Shown here: positions 35,774-45,732 of the stretch, one piece after another
How the letters are laid out: the number at the start of each line of letters is the position of its first letter
Position numbering within the stretch: the first letter of the stretch is position 1
Origin: Sinorhizobium kostiense
GTDB taxonomy: Bacteria; Pseudomonadota; Alphaproteobacteria; Rhizobiales; Rhizobiaceae
Direction: 5' to 3'
Assembly (NCBI RefSeq): GCF_017874595.1
Contig: NZ_JAGILA010000010.1
Coordinates: 124,001 to 188,000 of the forward strand
DNA: 64,000 bases
Position numbers and translations under genes: made by a program
Notes under the pieces: model-generated
What the model saw: the letters and a program-made list of their open reading frames with translations, nothing else
Databases searched by the model: none
What the model was told of the DNA's origin: nothing

Positions 35774-36918
35774 TATGCTCTCCACAATTGTCGAAGCAGG
35801 GGCAATCCGCTTCCACCATTCTCCGCCAGCTCTAGCGCATCAATTGTTCTACATTTATTTTAATGAACCATTTGTGTCAATCCGCCACTTGGCCCTTTAA
35901 TTGCGGGTCTTGGTCAAGCTTGGGGCGTGGAAAAAATCTGGGGTGCCACTTAATGCTGATGTCTCAGCTAGAGGAGGACCTGTATGGACGTACGTATCCT
36001 TCGAAACGTTTTCAGCGGGACGATCGTGGGCGGCTTTGCGATTGACCTGCTGTGAGGGGCAGCCGCTTGAGAACGCTCGGCAATCCTGACGCGGCTACGG
36101 ATGGCGATCGTCGGCGCAACTTCGCACGCTAGCCGTAGACGCCCTTGCTGCTGAAGGCGACGTAATCTCTCGGATTCTTCGCATTGACGGCGACTGAAAT
36201 CTCTCAATTCTCTGGGGTACAGAAATTTTGCTGTCTGAGTTGGCGCCCGGGTAGCTTGCAATCATGCCCATTCTCGTTCGCCCTTTGATCTTCCTACCGT
36301 ACATCTGTGCCCCTCTAATGATGGGGTGGACACCCCCCTCGACGGCAGCGATGTGCCCCATACTGGACCGCTTCTAGGCTGCCCGAGCAGGGAGAGAACC
36401 TGGGGCCTTCTTGACCTGCATCGGGATCTCCTGTGCGCTCGTCCGGGACGGTGTCAGGTTGGCCCCTGCGATGTGTTCGCAGGGGCTCCGTTCACTCATT
36501 AGGCATATCTGATGAGTCTCCAGGTAACAGCCTTACCGCCGTAGGGGGGCATACGGTTACCTTTCGCGATTGGAGCGGTGGTTGTCGGCGAGCCGACGAC
36601 CTCCCAGTTTCCACTCTCGGGGCAAATTTCTCCTGTTCGAGCCGTCGTTCCAATGGGCCTTTTCATTGCACTTACTCCCGCGACTGGTTGATGAAACTGC
36701 CTCTAGGAGTAAATTCCAACGCTCTGTTGACTTGGTAAAACTCCGCAAGGCCGATCAGTCTGACGGCGTCGCGAGCCAACCAGACCAATCGAGAGGGCGG
36801 GGCCGTTGGCGCGGTCTCGCCTTTTCTTTGTGAGACAAAGTCCCGTTGTCAGAGAGACTGTCGTTCTCTGATCGCCCCAGGCTCGCTGTTCGAGAGCGCT
36901 CCGAAGGAAGGACAACGG
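35774..36918. other. Gene-poor stretch of 1.1 kb
   Basis: No gene is recognised. A plus-strand -24/-12-like sequence (TGGCCCTTTAATTGC, 35890-35904) precedes AGGAGG and an ATG at 35983 that opens only 23 codons (MDVRILRNVFSGTIVGGF), perhaps the start of a deleted gene. No NifA site lies upstream. The minus strand near 36230-36361 (EGGVHPIIRGAQMYG) looks protein-like but matches nothing known to me. Confidence 0.3.
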
Positions 36919-37867
36919 TCACAATTCGGTGTAACGGTATCCAGAACCACGAACAGTTTGAATGCAGTCCCCACTTTCCTCGCTTAGGTGCTTTAGTTTT
37001 TTCCGCAAGCGGCTGACATAAACATCAAGAGTCTTGTCATGGGGATCGAATTGGCGAAAGAACACGTTCTTGTACAGGAAAGACTTTGAGCAAACTCGGT
37101 TTCTATTTTTGTAAAGCGCTTCAATAATCCGCGCTTCCGCATCCGTTATCCGCAGTTCACTCCCACTACATGCCATTACTCTTCTTTGGAGGTCGCAGAT
37201 TACGTGACCCAAAGGGACCAAATCCCTTCGTTGCTGTACCGACCGTTCAGATCTTTGCGTCACGAGCCTCCTCATTCGGGCGTGCAATTCCCGAACATGT
37301 AACGGCTTCATGATGTAATCGTCTGCTCCGAGGTCAATTGCATCGGCACGACTGTCACCGTCCCCCGCCCCGGAAATTAGAATAAGCGGGACATTCGTGT
37401 TACAACGAATTGCTTGCAGTATTTCGATTCCGTTACCATCTGACAGATTTACCTCAATAACTATCCCGTCAAAGTAGTCGATCTCAGTACTGTGTACGAT
37501 GCGTGCAGCCTGCTTGTAGGTCGACAGAAACCGAAGGCGATCGGAGGCGACCGGCCCATGTTAGGCGAAATGTTTCGGCCATCAACGGGTCGTCTTCAAT
37601 AACTAGTATATCCATTGGGGCTAGGTTACCTGCGATCGATACTAGCTGCTGCGGGACGATGCCTCTCTCGCATTGGGCAACCTGCGAGTGGTAGTATCCC
37701 TTTTGAACCCGCCGTGGCGCTGAAGCCACTTTGTCTACAGACACATGTTCTCTGCACTCGACTGTGATGGCCGTAAAGTCGGCTCCCATCGAAGATGGTG
37801 CGATATCCCCCGATGTTATTCGCCACGCCCCCTCTTTCCCATATTGTACAAACCGAAAGGCTGTCAT
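36919..37867 (-). pseudogene. OmpR-type response regulator with frameshift and altered phospho-site
   Basis: The C-terminus (36919-37311) is a winged-helix effector domain (KTLDVYVSRLRKKLKHLSEE, TVRGSGYRYTEL). The receiver starts MDILVIEDDPLMAE at 37615, but one extra base near 37553 shifts the frame; the correct frame then gives RFLSTYKQAARIVHS, IVIEVNLSDGNGIEIL, ISGAGD and DYIMKP. The residue that should be the phospho-acceptor Asp is Glu (VIEVNL). An 84-codon in-frame extension from 37867, overlapping the glutamate dehydrogenase stop as ATGA, ends in a piece like half an XRE helix-turn-helix (HSQVAQCERG). Whether translation begins at 37867 or 37615 is unclear. Confidence 0.7.
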
Positions 37868-39260
37868 GTCCCGATCGCCTCATAAGCGTCAGCGACCTGC
37901 CGGATAGACGCGACATAGGCGGCGGCTCTGTAGTCACCGAGTCTAGGTTGCTGTTCCATCAGGTCGGCAATGCGCGACTAGGTGCTGCGCATGACGTCTT
38001 CCAGACCGGAATGAACGAGGTTGATTTCGGCGCCGCCTTCGAGGAATTCGTCGCGCATGTCTGCGGGGAACTTCTTGCCTGTCATCCGCTCAAGGGCCGT
38101 AGCGATCATGTGGTTGCGCCGTTCCCGCCGCAGCCGCTCCATGAGCCCGAAGGGATGTGCGTCAGATTCTTCACCCACTCGAAGTAACTGACGATGACAC
38201 CGCCGGCATTCACATAAAGATCGGGAAGAATGGTCACGCCGCGGGAGCGAAGGATCTTGTCCGCTTCGAAGGTGACAGGACCGTTAGCGGCTCCGCCGAC
38301 GAGATGTGCCTTGATGCGCTCCGCGTTTTCAGCATGAATAGCATTTTCCATCGCCGCTGGGATCAGAACGTTGCAGGGCTGTTCGACGCCATACCTATCG
38401 CCGGCAAAGGACTTGGCGCCCATGCTGCCTGTTCGGATCTGATGCTGTTTGAGCGCCTCAATGGAGAGACCTTCCGGATTGGCGACATACCCGTTACATT
38501 CAGCAAGAACGGTCACGCGTGCGCCATCCTCTTCGGACAAGAACTTGGCGGCGTGATAGCCGACATTGCCGAACCGCTGTACAACGGTGGAGGCGCCTTT
38601 GAGATTGCGCCGGCCATCCAAGCTCGGCGTGCGGGTGTCCCGAAGGAAGCTCTGGTTGGCGAATTGAACGCCCCTGCCCGTCGCCTCCGTTCGCCCGGCG
38701 ATCCCGCCTTTCGACAGCGGCTTACCGGTGGCACAAGCATGCGAATTGATAACGTCGGTAGGATTGGCGCGGCGGAACTCGTCCATCGTCCAGGCCATTT
38801 CCCGCTCACCCGTGCCGATATCGGGAGCCGGCATGTTGACGCCTGGCCCGATCAGGCCGCGCTTGTTCAACTCCTGCGTAAAGCGGCGGGTGATGCGCTC
38901 GAGTTCCTGCGGGGTCCATTCTCGCGGGTCGATCTTGAGTGCCCCATTGGAGCCACCGAACGGCCCGTCAACAAGCGAGCATTTGAGGGTCATCCGCGCG
39001 GCAAGCGCCTCGACCTCATCTGCGTCAGCATTTGACGCATAGCGAACGCCCTTCACGGGTTCGCGGTGCTCGCTGTGTACCGATCGCCAGCCGATGAAGC
39101 TGTGCGTGCGCCCGCGCAGTCGAACACCGAAGCGGACCGCGTAGGTCGAGTTGCACTGGATGATCCGTTCTGCCACCCCCTCCGGCAGATCAAGGAACGA
39201 CATGGCATGGCGGAAGTTTTGATCCACGCTTTCAAGGAAGCCAGCTGAATTCGTTTGCAT
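37864..39260 (-). pseudogene. Glu/Leu/Phe/Val-type glutamate dehydrogenase, decayed
   Basis: The frame from 39260 gives about 370 residues of a glutamate dehydrogenase (YASNADADEVEALAARMTLK, PAPDIGTGEREMAWTMDEF, KPLSKGGIAGRTEATGRGV). A one-base deletion near 38153 (after KNLTHIP) shifts the frame; the C-terminus (FGLMERLRRER, then MIATALERMTG) continues in another frame with a TAG at 37978 and ends at 37864. Key residues are also lost: the substrate Lys in GGxKG is Asn (GGSNGALK) and the first Gly of the nucleotide motif is Arg (RFGNVG). It is certainly inactive. Confidence 0.88.
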
Positions 39261-39418
39261 CACGCACCTGTAACCGCTTGAGGAGTGCTGCGTCGAGATG
39301 GTGTGTCTTGCCGGCCTGACTCCGACGCTGTGATGTTGCATTCACGTCGTGCTTCCTCCTACGATTTCTGATGGACGCTGACCAACCCCCCGCTTGTGGG
39401 CGTTGATCGCATAGCTGT

Positions 39419-39906
39419 TCAATTCAAAAGGATCTGATGGGCGGCATTGCGAGCGAGCAGCGCGTAAATCAGCGTGAACAATCGACGCGCTCAATGTGGA
39501 CTTTGGCGGAGAGACGCTCTCTGAGTAGCTCGGCAGCCTCATCGTGAATGCCACGTCGCCCCATGTCGATCGCCTGCAGTCGCTCGGGTCGGGAGCGGCA
39601 CATGGCCTCGTAGTAGCTTTCGCAAATTCGGGTGTACTCCTTGAGCAGCCTTCGGAAAGGCGCGAGCGAAAGATAGTGGCTGACGACATGCACTCCCTTA
39701 TCGTCGGCGATATGAAATGCCAACCGGCCGGCGGCCATCGAGATCTTGAGGCGATACGGGCCGCCGTCATGGCCCGCGGGCTCGAAGGTACTCGTCTCGA
39801 GGAGGTCGAGAACCGCTAGCGCCTGTTCGCGCTCAACTCGTTGGTCGCGGGTTTTGAACGAGCAGTCGAGCGCGACATCGCAGAGACGGAACTCGGCGCG
39901 GCTCAT
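39419..39906 (-). pseudogene. UPF0262 family protein, frameshifted near the C-terminus
   Basis: UPF0262 is a conserved alphaproteobacterial protein of unknown function. Residues 1-145 fit the family ([55 protein letters not shown]). The frame then ends at 39469 instead of the usual tail; after a small deletion the tail [10 protein letters not shown] is found in another frame, stopping at 39419. It could still make a nearly full-length protein. Confidence 0.7.
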
Positions 39907-39916
39907 GGCACACCCC

Positions 39917-40428
39917 TCAAATGGCTTCCACGTACATTGCGATGCCCACGGCGGTGATCCCCATGTGGCGCCCGTCCAGGCCATCCTTGATCATCGTGTC
40001 GATCATCTTCTTCGTGTCGCCCATCTTGGTGCCGTTGCGCCGGTGGGCGCAGTGCGGCGCCATGGACATGGACTCCTGACCGCCGGCGACGATGATCTTC
40101 GCATCGCCAGTGACGATCTGCTGCAGGCCGAGCGCGACGGCCCGCAGGCCAAAGCCGCGGAGCTGGTTGACGTCCGAGGCAGTCGCTTCTTGCTGGATGC
40201 CGGCCTTCATCGCCGGCTGGCGCGCCGGGTTCTGGCCCTCACGGGCCGCGCCAGAGCCTGGCCCAGGATAACCTCGTCGACTTCTCTTGCATCGATACTG
40301 GCGCGATCAAGCACGCCCTTGACGACCGCAGCACCGAGTTCATGCGCCTGCGTGTTGGCGAAAGCACCGTTGAAGGTACCAACCGTGGTACGCGCGGCGC
40401 TGGCAATAACGATGGATGGGGTGCTCAT
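39917..40428 (-). pseudogene. Acetyl-CoA acetyltransferase (thiolase), truncated and frameshifted
   Basis: MSTPSIVIASAARTTVGTFN starts a thiolase at 40428. The frame breaks after EVDEVILGQ and resumes as MKAGIQQEATASDVNQ, then VAGGQESMSMAPHCAHRRNG. The nucleophilic Cys is lost (NQLRGFGLRAV instead of NQLCGSGLRAV). The gene ends after IDTMIKDG near 39950, so the C-terminal 60% is deleted and it runs into the UPF0262 gene. It lies downstream of the CoA-transferase genes, the usual order in acetoacetate metabolism. Confidence 0.85.
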
Positions 40429-40483
40429 GGCTCCTCCGCTGTTTGATGATCCGGTCGCCGATTTCCGTCCGACAAGCTCCGGA

Positions 40484-41104
40484 TCAGTTGATGACCGTAG
40501 CGTCTGTCGCCGCACGCAGCTCGCTATCCGTCACGCCATCCGCGAGTTCCACGAGCTTCAGACCTCCGTCGGCGACGTCGAGAACGCCAAGGTTGGTGAT
40601 GATCCGGTCAACAACGCCTTTGCCGTTAAGCGGAAGGGTACAGGTCTTCAGCACCTTGGATTCGCCCGCCTTGTTGGTGTGGTCCATGACGACGACGACG
40701 CGCTTGACACCTGCAACCAGATCCACGGCGCCGCCCATGCCCTCGACAAGCTTGCCAGGGTTGGCGAGGTCACCGTTCTCAGCGACTTCCATGGCGCCGA
40801 GGATCGCTAAGGCGATCTTTCCGCCGCGGATCATCGCGAAGCTCTGCGCCGAGTCGAACAAGGCCGAATGCGGCAGTGCCGTCACCGTCTGCTTGCCGGC
40901 ATTGATCAGATCGGCGTCAATCTTGTCTTCAGTCGGAAACGGACCGATGCCAAGCAGGCCGTTCTCCGACTGCAGCGTCACATGGACGCCCTCCGGAATG
41001 TAATCGGCGACCAGCGTCGGGATGCCGATGCCGAGATTGACGTAGGTGCCGTCTTGTAGTTCTCGGGCAGCCCGTGCTGCCATCTGGTTCCTGTCCCAGA
41101 CCAT
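40484..41104 (-). CDS. 3-oxoacid CoA-transferase subunit B
   Basis: A 206-residue SCOT/AtoA-type beta subunit, intact. It has the catalytic-Glu motif SENGLLG (about residues 46-52), [19 protein letters not shown] near the start, and [24 protein letters not shown] precedes the ATG. It transfers CoA between succinyl-CoA and acetoacetate or similar acids. Its partner subunit A just upstream (41121-41787) is broken, so on its own it is unlikely to be active unless another subunit A exists in the genome. Confidence 0.92.
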   Translation of the reverse strand: MVWDRNQMAARAARELQDGTYVNLGIGIPTLVADYIPEGVHVTLQSENGLLGIGPFPTEDKIDADLINAGKQTVTALPHSALFDSAQSFAMIRGGKIALAILGAMEVAENGDLANPGKLVEGMGGAVDLVAGVKRVVVVMDHTNKAGESKVLKTCTLPLNGKGVVDRIITNLGVLDVADGGLKLVELADGVTDSELRAATDATVIN

Positions 41105-41120
41105 CTTGTCTCCCTGCCTT

Positions 41121-41787
41121 CAAGCCGCCGCACGCGTCGTGCGCTGTTCGATGCGTTTCTCGTGCTCGCCCTGGATCAGGTGGATCTGGTCGGGATCGAG
41201 GCTGCCGGCCGGCATGATCTCCTCCACCTCCGCGACTCAGATCTTTCCGCAGGTGGCGGCCGGCGGGTTGAGTTGCGGGCCGTCTTACGGAAGACGAGAT
41301 TACCGGAAGTGTCGGCCTTCCAGGCCTTGACGAGCGAGAGGTCAGCGACGATGCCGGTCTCGAGCATGTATATCTCGCCGTTGAAGGTCTTGTGCTCCTT
41401 GCCCTCGGCAACCACTGTGCCCACGCCTGTCTTCGTATAGAAGCCGGCGATTCCGGCGCCCCGCCCGCATGCGCTCGGCGAGCGTTCCTTGCGGGTTGAA
41501 TTCGAGTTCCAGTTCGCCACTCAGATATTGCCGCATGAATTCCGCCTTGTCGCCGACATAGGATGAGATCTTTGATCTGCTTCGTCTTCAGCAGCACGCC
41601 GAGACCGAAGTCATCGACGCCGCAATTGTTTGAGTCAATCGTCAGGTCCTTGGTTCCGGCCTCACGGATTGCATCGATCAAGAGCTCCGGGATGCCGCAA
41701 AGGCCAAAGCCTCCCCCAGCGATGAACATGCCGTTAAGAAGCAATCCATCCAGCGCTTGAGCTGCATCATTAAAAAACTCTCCTCAT
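41121..41787 (-). pseudogene. 3-oxoacid CoA-transferase subunit A, multiply frameshifted
   Basis: Pieces in three frames reconstruct a SCOT alpha subunit: start at 41787 (an extra T in a T run shifts it at once), [78 protein letters not shown], then [17 protein letters not shown] in another frame, ending at 41121. At least three one-base indels are needed to restore it. It lies 16 bases upstream of subunit B. Confidence 0.88.
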
Positions 41788-41959
41788 CTACTCCCCTCGG
41801 CAGAACCCGTTAATCACGTCTACTTCGCCGGATAGCTTATATACGTCGGTGATTTTCGGGTAACTTCAACATTATCTCAAAAAATCCAGCAGGATTGTTG
41901 TGAATATCCTGCAACAACGATCAATTTGTTGAGCTGGTATACTAGGCGAAGGCCGGTTT

Positions 41960-43318
41960 TCATTGTAAGAGATCCACGTTGATTGGGCTGCCGCTCTTGG
42001 AGAGAGCAGCGTCCAAAGCGTCGCCCAGCCGCTCAACGATGGTGTCCACCTGGCCGGCATTGACTGTGAATGGCGGCGCAAGCAGTACATGATCGCCTCG
42101 AGCTCCGTCGATCGTGCCTCCCATCGGATAAACCATCAGACCACGTGCCAATGCTTCTCGCTTGACGACAGCATTCAGTTTTTGTGCCGGGTCAAAGGGG
42201 GCTTTATTTGAGCGCTCGGCAACGATCTCAATGGCGCGGAAGAGGCCGCGTCCACGGACGTCACCAACATGATTATGGCTGTCAAACCGCTCCCGAAGCC
42301 GGCGGTTCAGCAGTTCGCCCATCCGCATCACGTTATCAAGAAGGCGCTCCTCGCGTATGACGTTCTGTACTGCAAGGGCGGCCGCGGCTGCCATAGGATG
42401 TCCCATATACGTATGGCCGTGCTGAAAAAATCCTGATCCGGAGGAAAAGGCGTTGTAGATGTGACGTCCGAACAGAACGGCACCGATTGGCTGATACCCT
42501 CCGCCAAGTCCTTTCGCGACTGACATAATGTCAGGCACAATGCCTTCTTGTTCAAAAGCGTGCAGAGTTCCCGTGCGGCCCATGCCGCACATAACCTCAT
42601 CGAGGATTAGGAGAACGCCGTAGCGGTCGCAGATCTCGCGGACCTTCCTGAAATACCCTTTCACCGGCGGCACTGCCCCGGCCGTTGCACCAACGACGGT
42701 TTCGGCGACGAATGCGATCACTCCGTGCGGGCCGAGCTCAAGAATTTTGGCTTCAAGTTCATAGGCAACGCGGTCACCATACTCAAGCTCACTCTCTGCA
42801 TCCGAGCGATCCCGATATGCATAGCATGGCGCAATGTGGTGCGTCTCGATCAGGAGCGGCTTAAATTTGGCGCGGCGCCATTCATTGCCCCCAACGGCAA
42901 GCGCCCCCAAAGTATTGCCGTGGTAACTTTGACGTCGCGCAATAACATGCCTCCGGCGGCTTTCGCCCCTTTCCACAAAATATTGGCGCGCCATTTTCAA
43001 CGCCGCCTCTATTGCTTCCGAGCCTCCGCTGACGAAATAGACGTAGTCGATCCCATCAGGCGAGTCGGCGACAAGCCGATCCGCGAGGCGCTCAGCAACC
43101 TCCGTCGTAAAAAAGCCCGTGTGCGCATAAGCGAGCTTATCGAGTTGAGCGTGCAATGCGGCGAGCACATCCGGATGACCGTGGCCAATGCATGACACAG
43201 CGGCACCCCCCGATGCGTCAATGTAAGCCTTCCCATCAGCGTCAAATAACTCAATCCCACGACCTCCAACAGCTATTGGTAGTTTTGCATAGATCGAGCG
43301 GTGTAAAATCTTGCTCAT
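41960..43318 (-). CDS. Class III (omega-type) PLP aminotransferase
   Basis: A 452-residue fold-type I aminotransferase of the class III group, similar to those annotated y4uB in NGR234. It has DASGGAAVSCIGHGHP, VSGGSEAIEAALKMARQY, ARRQSYHGNTLGA, ILDEVMCGMGRTGT and the PLP-lysine in SVAKGLGGGYQPIGAV. The amino donor is unknown; omega-amino acids such as GABA, beta-alanine or diamines are usual. The start has only a weak GAGAC ribosome site. It is transcribed divergently from the BKACE gene, suggesting a shared control region. Confidence 0.9.
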   Translation of the reverse strand: MSKILHRSIYAKLPIAVGGRGIELFDADGKAYIDASGGAAVSCIGHGHPDVLAALHAQLDKLAYAHTGFFTTEVAERLADRLVADSPDGIDYVYFVSGGSEAIEAALKMARQYFVERGESRRRHVIARRQSYHGNTLGALAVGGNEWRRAKFKPLLIETHHIAPCYAYRDRSDAESELEYGDRVAYELEAKILELGPHGVIAFVAETVVGATAGAVPPVKGYFRKVREICDRYGVLLILDEVMCGMGRTGTLHAFEQEGIVPDIMSVAKGLGGGYQPIGAVLFGRHIYNAFSSGSGFFQHGHTYMGHPMAAAAALAVQNVIREERLLDNVMRMGELLNRRLRERFDSHNHVGDVRGRGLFRAIEIVAERSNKAPFDPAQKLNAVVKREALARGLMVYPMGGTIDGARGDHVLLAPPFTVNAGQVDTIVERLGDALDAALSKSGSPINVDLLQ

Positions 43319-43711
43319 GATAGTCTCGTAACAAGCGCGGAGTTTGGATCAAGGGCCAAGCCCCTCCTAAGAGGACAATAACAAAATTGGCCCGCTTTGC
43401 AACATATGTTTCACTCTATGGCTACGTGAATCGCGTGGTTCTAACGGCCAGGCCGTCTAGTGCTGTTGGTGGATCACGATTTCATCTGGAAAGCTCCGGC
43501 TCGGTAGTATCTCTGATGATCGCCGGCTCGGTACGCGCCTAGGGCTCAGAGTAGTTACCGAAAGGCAGCACCGCTCCGGAAAGTCCAGGCGCTTCGAATG
43601 AACGATTATTGCTACAGTGCACTAAATGTAGCATCTTTGGCGATCATAGTGGCCGAAGCGCATGCAATCAGTGGGGTTGCGTGGATAGGGTTTTGCGGGA
43701 GTTGAGAGCTG
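43319..43711. other. Divergent promoter region between aminotransferase and BKACE genes
   Basis: 393 bases. A TGGCCC...TTGC sequence near 43388-43400 has the wrong -24/-12 spacing. No nod box or NifA site is seen. It presumably holds both promoters and perhaps an RpiR operator. Confidence 0.35.
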
Positions 43712-44560
43712 ATGCAACAGAGGGGCAGAGATGAGGATTGCAATTGCGCGACAACGATTTCGGTCGCACCTAACGGTGGGAGGCTAACTAAAGCTGATCA
43801 CCTATCTTTGCCGCTTGGGCCGGCTGAACTAGCGCGAACTGCGCGAGATTGTCTCGATGCAGGAGCGTCCCTTATTCACGTTCACGTGCGTGATCGAGGG
43901 GGCCGGCATCTTCTAGACGCCTCCTCGTATCGAGAGGTCATTGATGCTATACGCGGGGAGGTTGGCCATGACATGGTTATCCAGATCACAAGCGAGTCGC
44001 TCGGTTGCTACCGTCCTCAGGAACAGATTGCGGTGGTAAAGGAAACTCGGCCAGAGGCCGTATCGCTTGCGCTGCGCGAATTCGTTCCAACAGAGGCACA
44101 CGAAACCGAGTTTTCGTCGTTCCTGTCTTGGCTCAAGGTTGAGGCAATCGTACCGCAGATAATACTATACGACGCGGAAGAGGCGTTTCGCTTGGCCGAA
44201 TATTGCCGCCGCGGCCTCGTTCCGTGGAGCCAAGTTCCAGTTCTTTTTGTGCTTGGACGTTACTCTGCCGTGCAAAAATCAAATCCTGTAGACTTATTGC
44301 CCTTCATCAATGGACCCATGTCCCATTTCGCTCATTGGAGCGTTTGCGCTTTTGGTGCGCGCGAAGCTGCATGCGTTACTGCTGCGGCTCTTCTGGGCGG
44401 CCATGTTCGGGTCGGCTTTGAGAATAATCGTCAGTTGCCGGGTGGCGAATTTGCCAAATCCAACGCCGAATTGGTGGCAGGTGTATCGAAGATACTAATG
44501 GAGCTGGGCCTGCGCCGAGCCAACGCCGACGAGTTGCGCCGCGCTTGGCAACTCGGTTGA
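43712..44560 (+). CDS. BKACE-type beta-keto acid cleavage enzyme (DUF849)
   Basis: A 282-residue TIM-barrel protein of the BKACE/Kce family, Zn-dependent enzymes that condense a beta-keto acid with acetyl-CoA to give acetoacetate and a CoA ester. Visible are SVAPNGGRLTKADHLSLPLG, the Zn-binding His pair in LIHVHVRDRGGRHLLD, EAVSLALREFVP, and AALLGGHVRVGFENN near the end. The substrate differs between BKACEs (the founding one acts on 3-keto-5-aminohexanoate in lysine fermentation) and cannot be assigned here. It is divergent from an aminotransferase and followed by an RpiR regulator. Confidence 0.88.
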   Translation: MQQRGRDEDCNCATTISVAPNGGRLTKADHLSLPLGPAELARTARDCLDAGASLIHVHVRDRGGRHLLDASSYREVIDAIRGEVGHDMVIQITSESLGCYRPQEQIAVVKETRPEAVSLALREFVPTEAHETEFSSFLSWLKVEAIVPQIILYDAEEAFRLAEYCRRGLVPWSQVPVLFVLGRYSAVQKSNPVDLLPFINGPMSHFAHWSVCAFGAREAACVTAAALLGGHVRVGFENNRQLPGGEFAKSNAELVAGVSKILMELGLRRANADELRRAWQLG

Positions 44561-44766
44561 ATATTCCTGGATATCGCCCCAAAGTTTGCTCAGCGGCAGG
44601 TCAAAGGTTGAATCTGTCGCCGAGCGTCCGGTCAACTTGAAAAGTGATAGTGGGCGGGAGGCAAATCTTTAATTTGATGGGCCTGAGGCTCACCGGACGA
44701 CCAACGTAAAGCGCCAGAGATGTGCAGTCTGCTCACGATGTAACATCTGTTGCATATGCTCCAAGA

Positions 44767-45732
44767 ATGCACTACGTACTCATTATGGCTGATGGACCTT
44801 TTTCTGAGCGACTCATTCAGAGCTTCGACAAGATGTCGGAGCAATTTCAACTGGCGGCGCGTTACATAATCGATCAACCCCATGACGTCGCGCTGCTGTC
44901 CATGCGTGACCAAGCGCGACTCGCCGGGGTTCAACCGGCCACCATGATTCGGCTTGCAAAACATCTCGGCCTTTCAGGTTACGATGAGCTGCGCCAAATA
45001 TATGCCGAGGCTGTGCGCAGTGGGGATGTTGGATTTGCTGGGAAGGCCGACGCACAGGCGATCAACCAGAAACGCAAAGGAGACCACGGTCTTGCTCGGG
45101 AAATTCTTCGAGCGCAAGCGGCAGAAATCGGCCACTTGGCGGACTCGCCACAACTGGATGCAATGGTGTCGATCGCAACACGCCTTGCGACTGCGCGTCA
45201 CGTCTTTTCCATTGGCTTGAGGTCGAGCCATACAGTAGCATGGCATCTGCACTATATATTGTCCATGATCGGGAAGACATCGGTGCTGCTCGACGCGATC
45301 GGCGGAACTGGTCCGGATATGTTGGCCCGCGCCCACAGCGACGACGTGCTCGTTGCGGCAAGTGTATTTCCCTATACTCGGGTCACTGTTGAGATCGCTG
45401 AGTACGCGCACCGCCACGGGATTCCAGTTGTCGCTATTACCGACAGTGAGGTCGCTCCGCTCACCCGCTTTGCTGATGACTTTGTCCTTGTTCAGACAAA
45501 AAGCCCCTCATTTTTCCACACGATGGCGCCGGCATTCGCGGTAGCCGAAGTGCTCGGCGCGCTTATCGCCGGTCGGAACGCGGACGCCGCTCGTGAGGCC
45601 CTTCTCCGGTTTGATGCTCATCTTTCGGATCTCAATGCACACTTGCAATCAAAGCCGTCTCGCAAAGTCGGCTCGTCCCCGCCAGCTGCGCCTACAAAGC
45701 GGAATGCAAATGGCAAAGGGTGCAAGAAATAA
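44767..45732 (+). CDS. RpiR-family transcriptional regulator
   Basis: N-terminal HTH_6 domain (FQLAARYIIDQPHDVALLSM, ARLAGVQPATMIRLAKHLGL) and a C-terminal SIS sugar-isomerase-like domain (VFSIGLRSSHTVAWHLHYIL, VAITDSEVAPLTRFADDFVL). It is homologous to 61234-62121. Starts at 44722 (GTG), 44767 or 44785 are possible; none has a clear ribosome site. The Lys/Pro/Ser-rich tail is specific to this copy. Its position suggests control of the BKACE/aminotransferase genes. Confidence 0.88.
   Translation: MHYVLIMADGPFSERLIQSFDKMSEQFQLAARYIIDQPHDVALLSMRDQARLAGVQPATMIRLAKHLGLSGYDELRQIYAEAVRSGDVGFAGKADAQAINQKRKGDHGLAREILRAQAAEIGHLADSPQLDAMVSIATRLATARHVFSIGLRSSHTVAWHLHYILSMIGKTSVLLDAIGGTGPDMLARAHSDDVLVAASVFPYTRVTVEIAEYAHRHGIPVVAITDSEVAPLTRFADDFVLVQTKSPSFFHTMAPAFAVAEVLGALIAGRNADAAREALLRFDAHLSDLNAHLQSKPSRKVGSSPPAAPTKRNANGKGCKK

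Noticed and set aside
38157-39035. 292-codon plus-strand ORF opposite the glutamate dehydrogenase
   Set aside because: Antisense shadow; the minus strand carries the dehydrogenase motifs.
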